Shown: piece by piece, positions 13,562 through 21,414 of the stretch
Numbering within the stretch: position 1 is the stretch's first letter
How the letters are laid out: every line of letters begins with the position of its first letter
Assembly: GCA_021770615.1 (NCBI GenBank)
Contig: JAETQR010000050.1
Span: 1-21,458, forward strand
Reading direction: 5' to 3'
Origin: Lachnospiraceae bacterium
GTDB lineage: Bacteria; Bacillota_A; Clostridia; Lachnospirales; Lachnospiraceae
DNA: 21,458 bases
The notes under the pieces: generated by a model
What the model saw: the letters and a program-made list of their open reading frames with translations, nothing else
What the model was told of the DNA's origin: nothing
Database searches by the model: none
Position numbers and translations under genes: made by a program

Positions 13562-14671
13562 TCAAAATGCCCCCTGTGAATTTTCACGGACTATTTCATT
13601 AAACTGTACTGCCCAAAATGTTAAATCGCAGTCCAGACCATAAGCGTTCTTATAACTTTCTTCCAGTTTTGCATCTACATATGGCGTAGGATATTCTATC
13701 TTCATGGGCGAGTAATGCCTGTTGTGCGGCTTCGCAAGGTTCATTTTCAGTACCCCTTCCTCGTTTGTCGCCGCGGATATCGCTTCCAAAGATTGTCTTA
13801 TAACGTCTACCTGATTTCCCACGCCCAACATTGCTATTTCCGTCAAAACTCTCCTGTAATTGATCGTATAAATATAGTCCGGATCAAATGCCCTGATCGG
13901 CGTCACAAGCGCAAAGCAGGGCGCATAATATCTGCTTTTTACCTTTACATGCATCTGATTGTCGGGTTTCATAATCTTGTTTATATGGTTCAGCGCATCC
14001 GCAAGCATCCGAATATTTTTTTCCGTTCTCCACGCCTTGGTATATGCCAGTGTCTCTAATGTATAGCCATTCGGGAAATATTCGTCCGACTCAAGATAAG
14101 GGAGTTTATATTTCTTCTCCATTCCCCTTCTCTTTTTCAGAATTTCCTCCAGAGATGAGATCTGTAAGATCCGCTCGAACCCTTTCAGTGCGGTCTGCTG
14201 GAATTCTATCAGATCATCAAAATCATCACCATACCCGAGCATCGCCTGCATCGTGTACAGTAATGCGCCGAGACAGTTGCCGTTATGGATACCGATCCAT
14301 CTGTTGTTGTATCGCTCAATCTCCGGCGGAATATAAGAAAACTCCTGCTTCATAGTCTTCTCATCGCGCATCGCTTTCACAAAATTTTCTACAATCGGAT
14401 GTTCCTTCGGAATCGCATAATAGCAAAGCAGCCTGGCAGCCGTCTCCCCATCCTGCAGAGGCGTTTCATGGAGCACGGTGCCGCGCCAGTTATCCCAGCT
14501 ATGCATACCGCTTCCGATATAACCGTTTGGTTTCACATACTTCTGAATTAACTGCATGTGTGGAAGTTCATATATTTTATCCAGGAACTGTTTCTCTTCC
14601 TGCACAGAGATATTGCCTATAATTTCTTTTCTCAGTCTGTACTGAATGACCGGTCCCGAATGATTTAACAA
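13562..14671 (-). CDS. Uncharacterised protein, prenyltransferase/squalene-cyclase-like alpha/alpha toroid
   Basis: A 369-residue protein that opens LNHSGPVIQYRLRKEI, a sequence start seen in hypothetical proteins that fold like terpenoid cyclases and prenyltransferase toroids. Repeated helical segments continue throughout (for example ETAARLLCYYAI and CLGALLYTMQAMLGYG). There is no signal peptide and no typical DxDD cyclase motif that I can find, so an enzymatic function is not implied. TTG at 14671 is the only usable start in the frame, since a TAG lies just upstream and there is no ATG; AGAG before it is a weak SD. It sits 20 bp after the GNAT-phosphorylase fusion and may depend on read-through translation. 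Confidence 0.75.
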   Translation of the reverse strand: MLNHSGPVIQYRLRKEIIGNISVQEEKQFLDKIYELPHMQLIQKYVKPNGYIGSGMHSWDNWRGTVLHETPLQDGETAARLLCYYAIPKEHPIVENFVKAMRDEKTMKQEFSYIPPEIERYNNRWIGIHNGNCLGALLYTMQAMLGYGDDFDDLIEFQQTALKGFERILQISSLEEILKKRRGMEKKYKLPYLESDEYFPNGYTLETLAYTKAWRTEKNIRMLADALNHINKIMKPDNQMHVKVKSRYYAPCFALVTPIRAFDPDYIYTINYRRVLTEIAMLGVGNQVDVIRQSLEAISAATNEEGVLKMNLAKPHNRHYSPMKIEYPTPYVDAKLEESYKNAYGLDCDLTFWAVQFNEIVRENSQGAF

Positions 14672-14690
14672 AAATTCTCTATTAACGAAA

Positions 14691-15890
14691 TCAACTTCTC
14701 GCTAATGCATCAATCAATTTCTGAATACTATGTTCAAGAGTGCTTTCACCCCAGCCAAGCTCCCATTCATCATTTGATCCACTGTCAGATACAACATAGA
14801 TCGCTGCTGCCTTACGAGAACGGAACTTTGCGATTGTAAATAGTCCTGCTCCTTCCATCTCAACGCATTTCGCACCCAGATCGTTAAAATAATATCGTCC
14901 TCTCCATTCAGGCTGAACATATCCGCCATCCGTTGTCCAATGATAGCCACGAATACAGGATATTCCCTTTTTCTCCAGCTCCATACAAAAAGAGTCTGTC
15001 AAATCCTTTGTTGAATCGATTCGTTCCCCTTTAAATCCATACAATCTGGTAATAGAGGTATCGTTATAAGCCCCATCGGTAAGAACATACTCTCCAATCT
15101 TATTCCCGCCGGCAAATCCTACATGAATCAGTTCTTTCACTCCTGCTGCATATAAATCCTCTGCCTGAGTTGCAAGTCCCGGTGAACACATCTCACCCTT
15201 TGCAAAACCTAAATTGCTGTCATGATTCATTACATATATGCCTCCACCAACATCAAACGTAAGTGTGGAGGCGTTCTTTGTGAGCATTGTATCAAACAGA
15301 CTATCCGCCAGCAAATAAACTCTTTTTGGCACCTTTGTTTGAAATTCATCAAAATCAAGCCCCTGCAATTCAATCTCTTTTCGGACAAGAACAGATGGGG
15401 CATTATAGAAAGCGGGGTCTATATCAAATTCTCTTTTCCGCATAATAGAATATGACAATAATTTTCCATTTGCAACGGAATGCTCCGCTTGTCTTAAAAA
15501 CCCGTATCCTCGTTTACGATAAAATTCAGCAGCCGGCAACGATGCATCTATATTTACATGCGAATAATTCTTTATTATTTCCTTTTCCAAATAATCCATA
15601 AGCTTGCTTCCAATCCCCTCATGCTGATGATTCGGAGTTACATATACCCTGAAAATAGTGTTTTGATTCATTGTGCCGGTTCCGAGAATGGCAGCTCCAC
15701 AACCAATCACATAGGTATTACCTTCCAAAATGTCCTTATGGATATTATCGCGATTATGTAATTCCAAAAAGAAATCCACCACTTCATCCGAATAGTATCT
15801 TGAATATATTTTTTTTATCGTTTTACTTACGATTTCATTAATCTCGTCAATCTGATCTAACCAGGCTTTTTTAATTGTTAATCGTTCCAC
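14691..15890 (-). CDS. Fusion: GNAT acetyltransferase + nucleoside phosphorylase (PNP/UDP family)
   Basis: A 399-residue two-domain protein. Residues 1-150 are a GNAT domain (FRVYVTPNHQHEGIGSKLMD is the acetyl-CoA loop; FYRKRGYGFL closes it). Residues 165-399 are a nucleoside phosphorylase domain with HVGFAGGN near 260 (phosphate site) and CVEMEGAGLFTIAKF near 340 (ribose/base site), then VVSDSG. The fusion suggests modification and base cleavage of one nucleoside-like compound, perhaps an antibiotic or a modified nucleoside; this is inference. The start is GTG at 15890 with GGAGGG 10 nt upstream. A separate phosphorylase lies at 18789-19550. Confidence 0.88.
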   Translation of the reverse strand: MERLTIKKAWLDQIDEINEIVSKTIKKIYSRYYSDEVVDFFLELHNRDNIHKDILEGNTYVIGCGAAILGTGTMNQNTIFRVYVTPNHQHEGIGSKLMDYLEKEIIKNYSHVNIDASLPAAEFYRKRGYGFLRQAEHSVANGKLLSYSIMRKREFDIDPAFYNAPSVLVRKEIELQGLDFDEFQTKVPKRVYLLADSLFDTMLTKNASTLTFDVGGGIYVMNHDSNLGFAKGEMCSPGLATQAEDLYAAGVKELIHVGFAGGNKIGEYVLTDGAYNDTSITRLYGFKGERIDSTKDLTDSFCMELEKKGISCIRGYHWTTDGGYVQPEWRGRYYFNDLGAKCVEMEGAGLFTIAKFRSRKAAAIYVVSDSGSNDEWELGWGESTLEHSIQKLIDALARS

Positions 15891-15919
15891 TGCTCTTTTA
15901 CCCTCCTTTAACTAATAAA

Positions 15920-15954
15920 TTGTCGGTTTAACGCTTTGTTCAACTACCCGACAA
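15920..15954 (-). terminator. Hairpin after the VOC gene
   Basis: On the minus strand TTGTCGG (15948-15954) pairs with CCGACAA (15920-15926) and is followed by TTTATT. It lies between the VOC stop and the fusion gene's start and is probably a terminator, so the fusion gene should have its own promoter nearby. Confidence 0.45.
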
Positions 15955-15966
15955 ATCAACCGAAAC

Positions 15967-16377
15967 TCATATTGCGTTTGCACTCCCGATTTCAAGCAAA
16001 TTTCCCTCTGGGTCTGCTACATAAAAATTACGAATACCAAAAGGATAAGTGATGGGTTCTCCTGTTGGAAACTGCACACCCAGTTTCGACAGACGTTCAA
16101 ATTCCGAATCTACATCAGCGAAGCTTGGCAACCAAAGGGCAATTTCAAAAGTCTGGTTGATACCATTGGGAGGAATATAGTCCTTTCCTATTGCCTTGAC
16201 AAATTCTTCCCTGCTATACATAAACAAGGATAATTCACCGCTTGCCGTTTCAAAGTCTGCAAATGAACCACCATTCCATTGTGTTTGAAAGCCTAATATA
16301 TCTCTATAAAATCGAACCATGTTGTCCATGTTACCAACCAGTAAACTCACACCTACACGCACTTTTTTTCCATTCAT
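15967..16377 (-). CDS. VOC-family (glyoxalase/bleomycin-resistance-like) protein
   Basis: A 136-residue single VOC module pair. The first half has the strand VRVGVSLLVGNMDNMVRFYR and DILGFQT; the second ends FYVADPEGNLLEIGS, the conserved metal-site Glu strand of the family. Members bind or modify small molecules (glyoxalase, dioxygenase, drug-binding resistance proteins), and nothing narrows it further. Its start overlaps the truncated epimerase stop as ATGA (16374-16377), so it is translationally coupled to that gene, and a hairpin terminator follows. Confidence 0.87.
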   Translation of the reverse strand: MNGKKVRVGVSLLVGNMDNMVRFYRDILGFQTQWNGGSFADFETASGELSLFMYSREEFVKAIGKDYIPPNGINQTFEIALWLPSFADVDSEFERLSKLGVQFPTGEPITYPFGIRNFYVADPEGNLLEIGSANAI

Positions 16378-17102
16378 TTCATTTTCTCCTCTATACTACA
16401 ACTATCAGATTTCTCCTTTTCCATCAACTCCTGTTTATCAATCTCTTTTATGTAATAATCTAATAAATCGTAGATCCAGTCTTTCAATATCGAAAATCTG
16501 AATCCCAATCCCTCAGCAACCTCTGTATTAATACTGTATTCCGGTTTTCCATTATAAGGTGCCTCTTCTCCAGAATCTGACAAAGAAGCTATCCTGCCAG
16601 TTTTCTGCTCCACATATTGGAGAATTTCTTTTAAGGAAATTGTCCCATAGGAACTGGCATTTACTGCACCCGTAAAATCTTTATCCACCAGATACGCAAG
16701 AAATTTTCCCGCTTCATCCGAACGGATAAATCCCATCTGACAATCTATGTTGTCAATACACATTGGAATCTCTTTCATGGTATGTTCTACATAAAATCGC
16801 AGCCTCTTTGTATAATCATCTATCCCTATTGCAAATGGATAACGGACAGCAATCCATTTTTTATCGCTATATTCCTGCCATAAAGCACACTCTGCCTGAC
16901 GTTTAATTTCCTCATATGGATAATCAAATCTGGTACACCATTCCATTTTTCTGTGAATACCATCGAAATCTGTTTCTTTGGTATTTATATGTTTTGGTTC
17001 ATATACCGATGTGCTGGACATATAAATATATTTTTCAAAATGTAACGCTTCCATGGCATACTTAATATCATTCGAGCAGTATGCAATTTTATCAATAACC
17101 AC
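16374..17102 (-). pseudogene. NAD-dependent epimerase/dehydratase, missing its N-terminal nucleotide-binding part
   Basis: From about VVIDKIAYCSNDIKYAME onward this reads as an extended short-chain dehydrogenase/epimerase: YIYMSSTSVYEP (the serine strand), then DYPYEEIKRQAE (Y-x-x-x-K active-site motif), WIAVRYPFAIG, and DEAGKFLAYLV. The usual first 70 or so residues with GxxGxxG are absent. The frame stays open upstream only because it runs through the end of the GNAT gene (MMMILSCIFQRKC is GNAT sequence in another frame). Translation could start at the GTG near 17102 after AAGGAAGTGTGAG, but without the NAD site it should be inactive. The deletion abuts the GNAT stop. Confidence 0.65.
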
Positions 17103-17103
17103 C

Positions 17104-17625
17104 TCACACTTCCTTTGAAAGATACAGGACAAGATCATCATCATTTATGCACTCCTCATATGGTGTGCATATTTTGCCTTGATACCAGACCCCCGAACCA
17201 TCCGGTATATAACCACGCTTCACATACATTCTCTGAGCATTTCCATAGCCACTATGAAGTCCGACGCCCAGGTACACTATGTCTGCATACGTTGCCGCTA
17301 TTTGTTCAGCTATATCCATTAAAACCGTACCAATACCCTGATTCCGGTATTTTTCCAAAACGCCAAAATCAACAATTTCCGGATAGCCTTTTCCTCCAAA
17401 TGCTCCCCCTGTATGATCAGGATAAATGTTTATATATCCAACTGGTTTTCCAGAATGCTCCGCAACCAATGAAACTGCCTTTCCCAGTCTCTGGTCTTCC
17501 AGTCTTTTTTCATATTTCTCCGTCGACGCGTCCCATCCCTGTTCGATTTCCGCATCCGTAATTGCCTGTGCATCTTCAGGCTTCATGCTGCGGATCGTTA
17601 ATTGTCCATTCGTAAAATAAATCAA
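17104..17625 (-). CDS. GNAT-family N-acetyltransferase
   Basis: A 173-residue acetyltransferase that looks complete. It has LTIRSMKPEDAQAITDAEIE at the start, the acetyl-CoA loop EKYRNQGIGTVLMDIAEQIA near residues 91-110, and YVKRGYIPDGSGVWYQGK near 135. The start is TTG at 17625 with GGAGGAG about 9 nt upstream. It is followed immediately by the truncated epimerase. The substrate is unknown. Confidence 0.88.
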   Translation of the reverse strand: MIYFTNGQLTIRSMKPEDAQAITDAEIEQGWDASTEKYEKRLEDQRLGKAVSLVAEHSGKPVGYINIYPDHTGGAFGGKGYPEIVDFGVLEKYRNQGIGTVLMDIAEQIAATYADIVYLGVGLHSGYGNAQRMYVKRGYIPDGSGVWYQGKICTPYEECINDDDLVLYLSKEV

Positions 17626-17690
17626 TTGAAATCTCCTCCTTACCTTTCTGCGGGCATTTTACAGACATAATTTCTCCCAGTTACTGTATT

Positions 17691-17743
17691 CACTTGGGAA
17701 AAGTCAGAATACCACGCATCCACCTGCGGCTCATTTTCCTTCT
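17691..17743 (-). pseudogene. Scrap of a second nucleoside phosphorylase gene
   Basis: This stretch matches 19447-19499, inside the intact phosphorylase gene, over about 50 bp with only a few mismatches and two one-base gaps. The minus-strand reading gives ENEPQVDAW against ENAPQVDAC in the intact protein. No other part of the gene follows. It lies at the 3' end of the VOC-DUF3795 gene and overlaps its last codons, so it marks a recombination or deletion joint. Confidence 0.65.
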
Positions 17744-18474
17744 CCCCGCCACGTTTTGCACTGCTCAATCCTCGCACCGGCAGGTGTATCCCCATGCTCC
17801 GGGTCAAAGGAATATTCCTTCAAAAGTTCACACGGTAATTCCGGGCACTCACCACAATGTACGATGCCCTTATTCTGACAGCAGAGCGCAACCGGACATT
17901 CGCCATGAAACGGATGCCCATTTGATTCTATGCAGCCTGTACAGCCGCATGAGTTTTTGTACTCGCAGCCTGTACAATGCAAACCACAGCGGGAATCCAC
18001 AATATTTGTTTCATCTATGTATTCCTCCTCCGAATGTTTACTGCTTCTCTGTTTCGCCGGATTCGGACATGTAATAATCCATAAATAACCAAACCGGTCT
18101 TTTACGGAGGACCCGCAGCCGCCATCATCCGGTTCCGGATGTGGTTTTAAGGGTTGAAGAACAGCTCCGCCTTCTGCCAATACCGCCATGGCCTGTAATG
18201 CCTCCGCTTCGGAATCCATGTGAACCATCAGACGGATATCCGTCTTCACTTCGGTACAGTCATCGCTGTCTCCTCCCGACATGCGTGTACTGCCAATAAC
18301 AAACTCGGCATGCATTACTTTTCCAATCTGCTCCGGATTGTCAGAATTTTTTTCACTCCAGTGCGACATCCCGATGATTTTTCCGCCAAATGCATTGATA
18401 TAGGCATGAATTGCTTCTTCACAGCTTCCTTCTTTAAACGTCAAATATGGTATCACTTCAATCATTTTATTCAT
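17731..18474 (-). CDS. Fusion: VOC (PhnB-like) domain + cysteine-rich DUF3795 domain
   Basis: A 247-residue protein. Residues 1-137 are a PhnB/3-demethylubiquinone-methyltransferase-like VOC module (VIPYLTFKEGSCEEAIHAYI, then MHAEFVIGSTRMSGGD, then VKDRFGYLWIIT). After a linker of about 20 residues, 158-247 are a DUF3795-type cysteine-rich domain: SRCGLHCTGCEY, CGCTGCIE, CPVALCCQNKG, HCGECPELPCELL, and IEQCKTW at the end, with about 15 cysteines suited to metal or Fe-S binding. These domains usually occur separately. The start has AGAGG a few nt upstream. Its last codons overlap the phosphorylase scrap at 17691-17743. Confidence 0.82.
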   Translation of the reverse strand: MNKMIEVIPYLTFKEGSCEEAIHAYINAFGGKIIGMSHWSEKNSDNPEQIGKVMHAEFVIGSTRMSGGDSDDCTEVKTDIRLMVHMDSEAEALQAMAVLAEGGAVLQPLKPHPEPDDGGCGSSVKDRFGYLWIITCPNPAKQRSSKHSEEEYIDETNIVDSRCGLHCTGCEYKNSCGCTGCIESNGHPFHGECPVALCCQNKGIVHCGECPELPCELLKEYSFDPEHGDTPAGARIEQCKTWRGEGK

Positions 18475-18590
18475 TTTTTCCTCTCTTTCTTATTTTAACC
18501 AATCAATTTAGCATTGCAAAAATCAGCTTTCCTTTCCCTCTGCGTTTCTAATACATAAATCATCTTATTGTCAGTCTAACACAATTATTT

Positions 18591-18654
18591 AAAAAAAACC
18601 GCTTTATGCACGAATGGTAAAAATCCGTACATAAAAGGTCTTCTGTTACAGCGG
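18591..18654 (-). terminator. Strong intrinsic terminator after the nucleoside phosphorylase
   Basis: On the minus strand TTTATGTACGGA (18624-18635) pairs with TTCGTGCATAAA (18603-18614) through 12 pairs, two of them wobbles. An outer CCGCT/AGCGG stem (18650-18654 with 18599-18603) encloses it, and eight T follow. The outer 5' arm leaves a 14-nt unpaired stretch that could form an alternative structure. The rest of the 314-bp gap (18475-18788) shows no gene; a promoter for the VOC-DUF3795 gene must lie between 18480 and 18590 but no good match stands out. Confidence 0.7.
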
Positions 18655-18788
18655 CAGCATGATTTCCGTGACAAACACTCCCGATTCATTTTTCCGGTTA
18701 ATAAAGCCCTGATTTCGTAAAATAAATCATCTGAGTTCTATTCCAAGCTGTTATAATATGGTATTAGCATGATGTTATCCTACTCGTA

Positions 18789-19550
18789 TTATTCCGCCAC
18801 ATATCTAGCCAGTTCCAACGCAATATCAAAGTGCCCCGCATCATGCTGGGTGCCTTTCGTCTGTCCTTCTTTTCGCCTTGCATCCCATTTGGGCGCATCA
18901 AGCAAATCACCACTTGTAAAAAATGTATAAAGATTCAGCCCCCTGAAATCACACATTGCCTGCAAAGCGGCACACTCCATCTCTACCGAGATACAGCCGT
19001 CCGCTTTATGCTTCTCAAAGTTATTGACGGTTTCCCTGTAGAAAGAATCGGTCGTCCATGTTTTTCCTTTCACATAAGGAATCCCGTTTTCCTCCATGAA
19101 AGCGGCAACAATATCCGCATTTCCTACCGTAACGTAATCCGATGCAGGCGCATAATGATAAGAAGTTCCTTCATCCCGCCAGGCCTTTGTCGGTATCATA
19201 ACTTTTCCATGTGCAATTTCCTTATTCAGACAGCCTGCAGCGCCAAATACAACATACTTGTCTGTCTTTATTTCCGACAGTGTATCCTCCACCGTGCCAA
19301 CACAGGCAGGCGCCCCCACATAGGTTTTATAAAAGGCAAATTTCTTTCCCTTGTAATTGATACAATAAATCGGTGTATTGCCCGTCGCGAACCAAAAGGA
19401 TGCGATCTGCGTACATTCATAATTCTCCAAAACAAACTTTTCAATCACATGGGAAAAAGTCAGAATACACGCATCTACCTGCGGCGCATTTTCCTTTATC
19501 TGTGGATTGATGATTGCCGGGGACCGGTTGTCAAAAGCTTCTGTTATCAT
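18789..19550 (-). CDS. Nucleoside phosphorylase (PNP/UDP phosphorylase family)
   Basis: A 253-residue phosphorylase that would cleave a nucleoside with phosphate to give a base and ribose 1-phosphate. The phosphate loop region reads VVFGAAGCLN near 98, and the substrate motif is SVEMECAALQAMCDFRGLN near 190, with FTSGDLL after it. Length and motifs fit uridine/purine phosphorylases. The start at 19550 has AGAGGAG 6 nt upstream. The GNAT gene lies 32 bp upstream and a strong terminator lies downstream, so it ends its transcription unit. A scrap of a homologous gene lies at 17691-17743. Confidence 0.88.
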   Translation of the reverse strand: MITEAFDNRSPAIINPQIKENAPQVDACILTFSHVIEKFVLENYECTQIASFWFATGNTPIYCINYKGKKFAFYKTYVGAPACVGTVEDTLSEIKTDKYVVFGAAGCLNKEIAHGKVMIPTKAWRDEGTSYHYAPASDYVTVGNADIVAAFMEENGIPYVKGKTWTTDSFYRETVNNFEKHKADGCISVEMECAALQAMCDFRGLNLYTFFTSGDLLDAPKWDARRKEGQTKGTQHDAGHFDIALELARYVAE

Positions 19551-19582
19551 GTTTTTCTCCTCTCGTCAAACTCTAAGTTTAT

Positions 19583-20155
19583 CTATTCTTCCAAATTATC
19601 CTTTACAAATGAATACACATTACAGTCAAACAATTCGCCTTTTACTTCAAACCTTTTTCGCAGCGTTCCTTCTTTCACAAAACCTGCTTTTTGCAAAGTT
19701 CTGTTCGAACCGATATTATCCACATGGGCAAATGCTTCCATTCTTTCCAATCCCATAGTTTCTATCCCAAATCTGCACACTGCCTTTAATACCTTTGTGT
19801 TAATTCCACGGTTCCAATAAGTTTTCTTGATGAAATAACCAACCTCTGCACAAGTATTATGATTAAAGAAATTAAACAACTGTATCTGACCAATTACCTC
19901 CCCCTGATATGTTACAACCCAGGAATATTCCCGCTTACCTTTAAATCCCCTTATGCGGCTTGCTTCCGCCCGAATTTCTCTCTCTTCGTTCCAATCGTGG
20001 GGTTTTCTATAACCCCCGAAATAGGTAAAATTCTCTTCATTATGATATATTTCCCAAAACGGTCTGGCATCCTTTTCTGGTTCATGTTGCCGGAGATAAA
20101 TGTCCTCATCCACCCGTATCGGGATGAACTCTTTAAACAGATCGCAAAATGCCAT
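19583..20155 (-). CDS. GNAT-family N-acetyltransferase, RimJ/RimL type
   Basis: A 190-residue acetyltransferase of the RimJ/RimL branch: IYLRQHEPEKDARPFWEIY at the start, AEVGYFIKKTYWNRGI in the middle (acetyl-CoA region), and AFAHVDNIGSNRTLQKAGFV near the end, the conserved N-x-x-S-x-x-x-L-x-K-x-G-F motif. I start it at MAFCDLF (20155) because GGAGG lies 7 nt upstream; 23 in-frame residues further up lack any SD. Targets may be protein N-termini or a small molecule. Confidence 0.88.
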   Translation of the reverse strand: MAFCDLFKEFIPIRVDEDIYLRQHEPEKDARPFWEIYHNEENFTYFGGYRKPHDWNEEREIRAEASRIRGFKGKREYSWVVTYQGEVIGQIQLFNFFNHNTCAEVGYFIKKTYWNRGINTKVLKAVCRFGIETMGLERMEAFAHVDNIGSNRTLQKAGFVKEGTLRKRFEVKGELFDCNVYSFVKDNLEE

Positions 20156-20260
20156 AACTAATCCTCCATTCTTCTGATTGGGACATAAATATCCATCTGC
20201 GCTGCTCCAAACTGGCAATCTCAACGCTCATCATAATATTCAAAATCAAATAACGCATTT

Positions 20261-20695
20261 TCATTTTGCTCTTATTGGAAAATAATAATCCATCTGTTCG
20301 TATCCCATTATTTCTTTCGCAAGCGGTGACGTAATTATATTTCCTAATTCTGAACGTGATGTGTCACGTTCTAATCCGTTTTCACTTAGAAACTTATCTA
20401 TCTCTGTGTTCATAAGTTCTTTATCTGTTTTCTGGTCTATGTCGGTTGCTACAGCATAAAGACCTCCTTGGAAATCTATTATTTCTAATTCTTTTGGAAC
20501 ATTCATTCCATCATCATACATATACAACCAAACAAAACCCTCTCCTGCCCAATATAGGAAATCCTTTGGAAACAGACTGCGTTTTTGCGAAGATAACCAT
20601 TCGTCAAATATATTGAAATTTCCCTCTCCAAACATACCTATTCCAGACGAAACCATTTTACATTCCGGCATATCATAAATTCTTATACTCTGCAA
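20261..20695 (-). CDS. Stand-alone GyrI-like small-molecule-binding protein
   Basis: A 144-residue single-domain protein of the GyrI-like/AraC effector-binding fold, without DNA-binding domain. Fold markers are IRIYDMPECKMVSSG at the start, LEIIDFQGGLYAVATDID in the middle and QMDYYFPI at the end, comparable with YYAEIWIPI in the AraC-GyrI protein at 9268. Such proteins bind or hydrolyse hydrophobic compounds, or act as immunity-like sinks. The start is TTG at 20695 with GGAGGG 6 nt upstream. Confidence 0.8.
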   Translation of the reverse strand: MQSIRIYDMPECKMVSSGIGMFGEGNFNIFDEWLSSQKRSLFPKDFLYWAGEGFVWLYMYDDGMNVPKELEIIDFQGGLYAVATDIDQKTDKELMNTEIDKFLSENGLERDTSRSELGNIITSPLAKEIMGYEQMDYYFPIRAK

Positions 20696-20739
20696 TGTTA
20701 TCCCTCCAATTTCTAATTTATTCTGTGTATCCTTTCACT

Positions 20740-21297
20740 TCATAAATTTTCTTTTGCTAATCTTGTGTATTTATTAACAAACTCCGTTTTTTCTGCTGTG
20801 TATCTATCCCTATCATGTTCATATTTTTTCCATAAATTTAACTTTAAATTTTCATACGCTTTCGCAATTTCCGTATGTTCATTTAAGTAATCTCTAAAAT
20901 ATATTTCGTCTTTATCGTTCAAAAGACGTAAATGAATGTGAAATACTCTTTCGGCAAATCCTTTCTCCGTATATCCCTTATTTAACGAAATTCTTTTATC
21001 GCTCTCGAACATACAAATATATCCATTTTTAATCATTAGTTCTTTTACAATTATAAGCGTATCAGCGTTAGGAATTTCAATCAATATATCAACTATTGGC
21101 TTCGCCCATATTCCATGAATGGCTGTGCTTCCAATATGATATGTTTGCAAACCCAATTTAGTAGTAGGAAGAATTTTTTTTAGAATATTTTGTTCTTCTT
21201 CATACCATTTAGACCAACAATCCTGATGTTCTGTTAAATAGATAGGGAATAATTCCCATAGTTCTTCCAAACTCATTTCTGAAAGTTTTTTACTCAT
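20740..21297 (-). CDS. GrpB family protein (UPF0157)
   Basis: A 185-residue member of the GrpB family, which has a nucleotidyltransferase-like fold. The hallmark HIGSTAIHGIWAKPIVDILI lies near residues 54-73, followed by FHIHLRLLN near 122 and FRDYLNEHTEIAKAYENLK. Function is not established in the family. The start at 21297 has AGGAG 7 nt upstream. It is the first gene after the group II intron end, 46 bp away. Its DNA is visibly more A/T-rich than the sugar operon. Confidence 0.88.
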   Translation of the reverse strand: MSKKLSEMSLEELWELFPIYLTEHQDCWSKWYEEEQNILKKILPTTKLGLQTYHIGSTAIHGIWAKPIVDILIEIPNADTLIIVKELMIKNGYICMFESDKRISLNKGYTEKGFAERVFHIHLRLLNDKDEIYFRDYLNEHTEIAKAYENLKLNLWKKYEHDRDRYTAEKTEFVNKYTRLAKENL

Positions 21298-21347
21298 AAT
21301 TTTCTCCTACTTATATCACAATATAATGATGCCAAGGTCAAAAATCG

Positions 21348-21414
21348 AGTAGGAGGCGGTGATTAACCGCCGTCCTCTCACACCACCGTGCGTACCGTTC
21401 GGTACACGGCGGTT
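21348..21414 (-). ncRNA. Group II intron domains V and VI
   Basis: Domain V: ACCGCCGTG (21405-21413) pairs with CACGGTGGT (21382-21390), with TACC-GAAC-GGTA as upper hairpin and the typical two-base CG bulge. The lower stem carries a CGC in the catalytic-triad position, as in group IIC introns such as that of Oceanobacillus. Domain VI: AGGA-C-GGCGGT pairs with ACCGCC-TCCT around a 5-nt loop. Confidence 0.7.

Noticed and set aside
1361..18614. Shared 11-mer TTTATGCACGA in the fold-back loop and in the terminator at 18603
   Set aside because: An 11-base match is expected many times by chance in 21 kb and the flanks do not agree.
18831..19820. 329-aa plus-strand ORF opposite the phosphorylase and GNAT genes
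   Set aside because: Antisense to two genes with convincing motifs and SD sites; no domain or ribosome binding site of its own.
9268..21297. Integron-like cassette array
   Set aside because: No attC-like imperfect palindromes at gene borders, no integrase in view, and several genes overlap by four bases, which cassettes do not.
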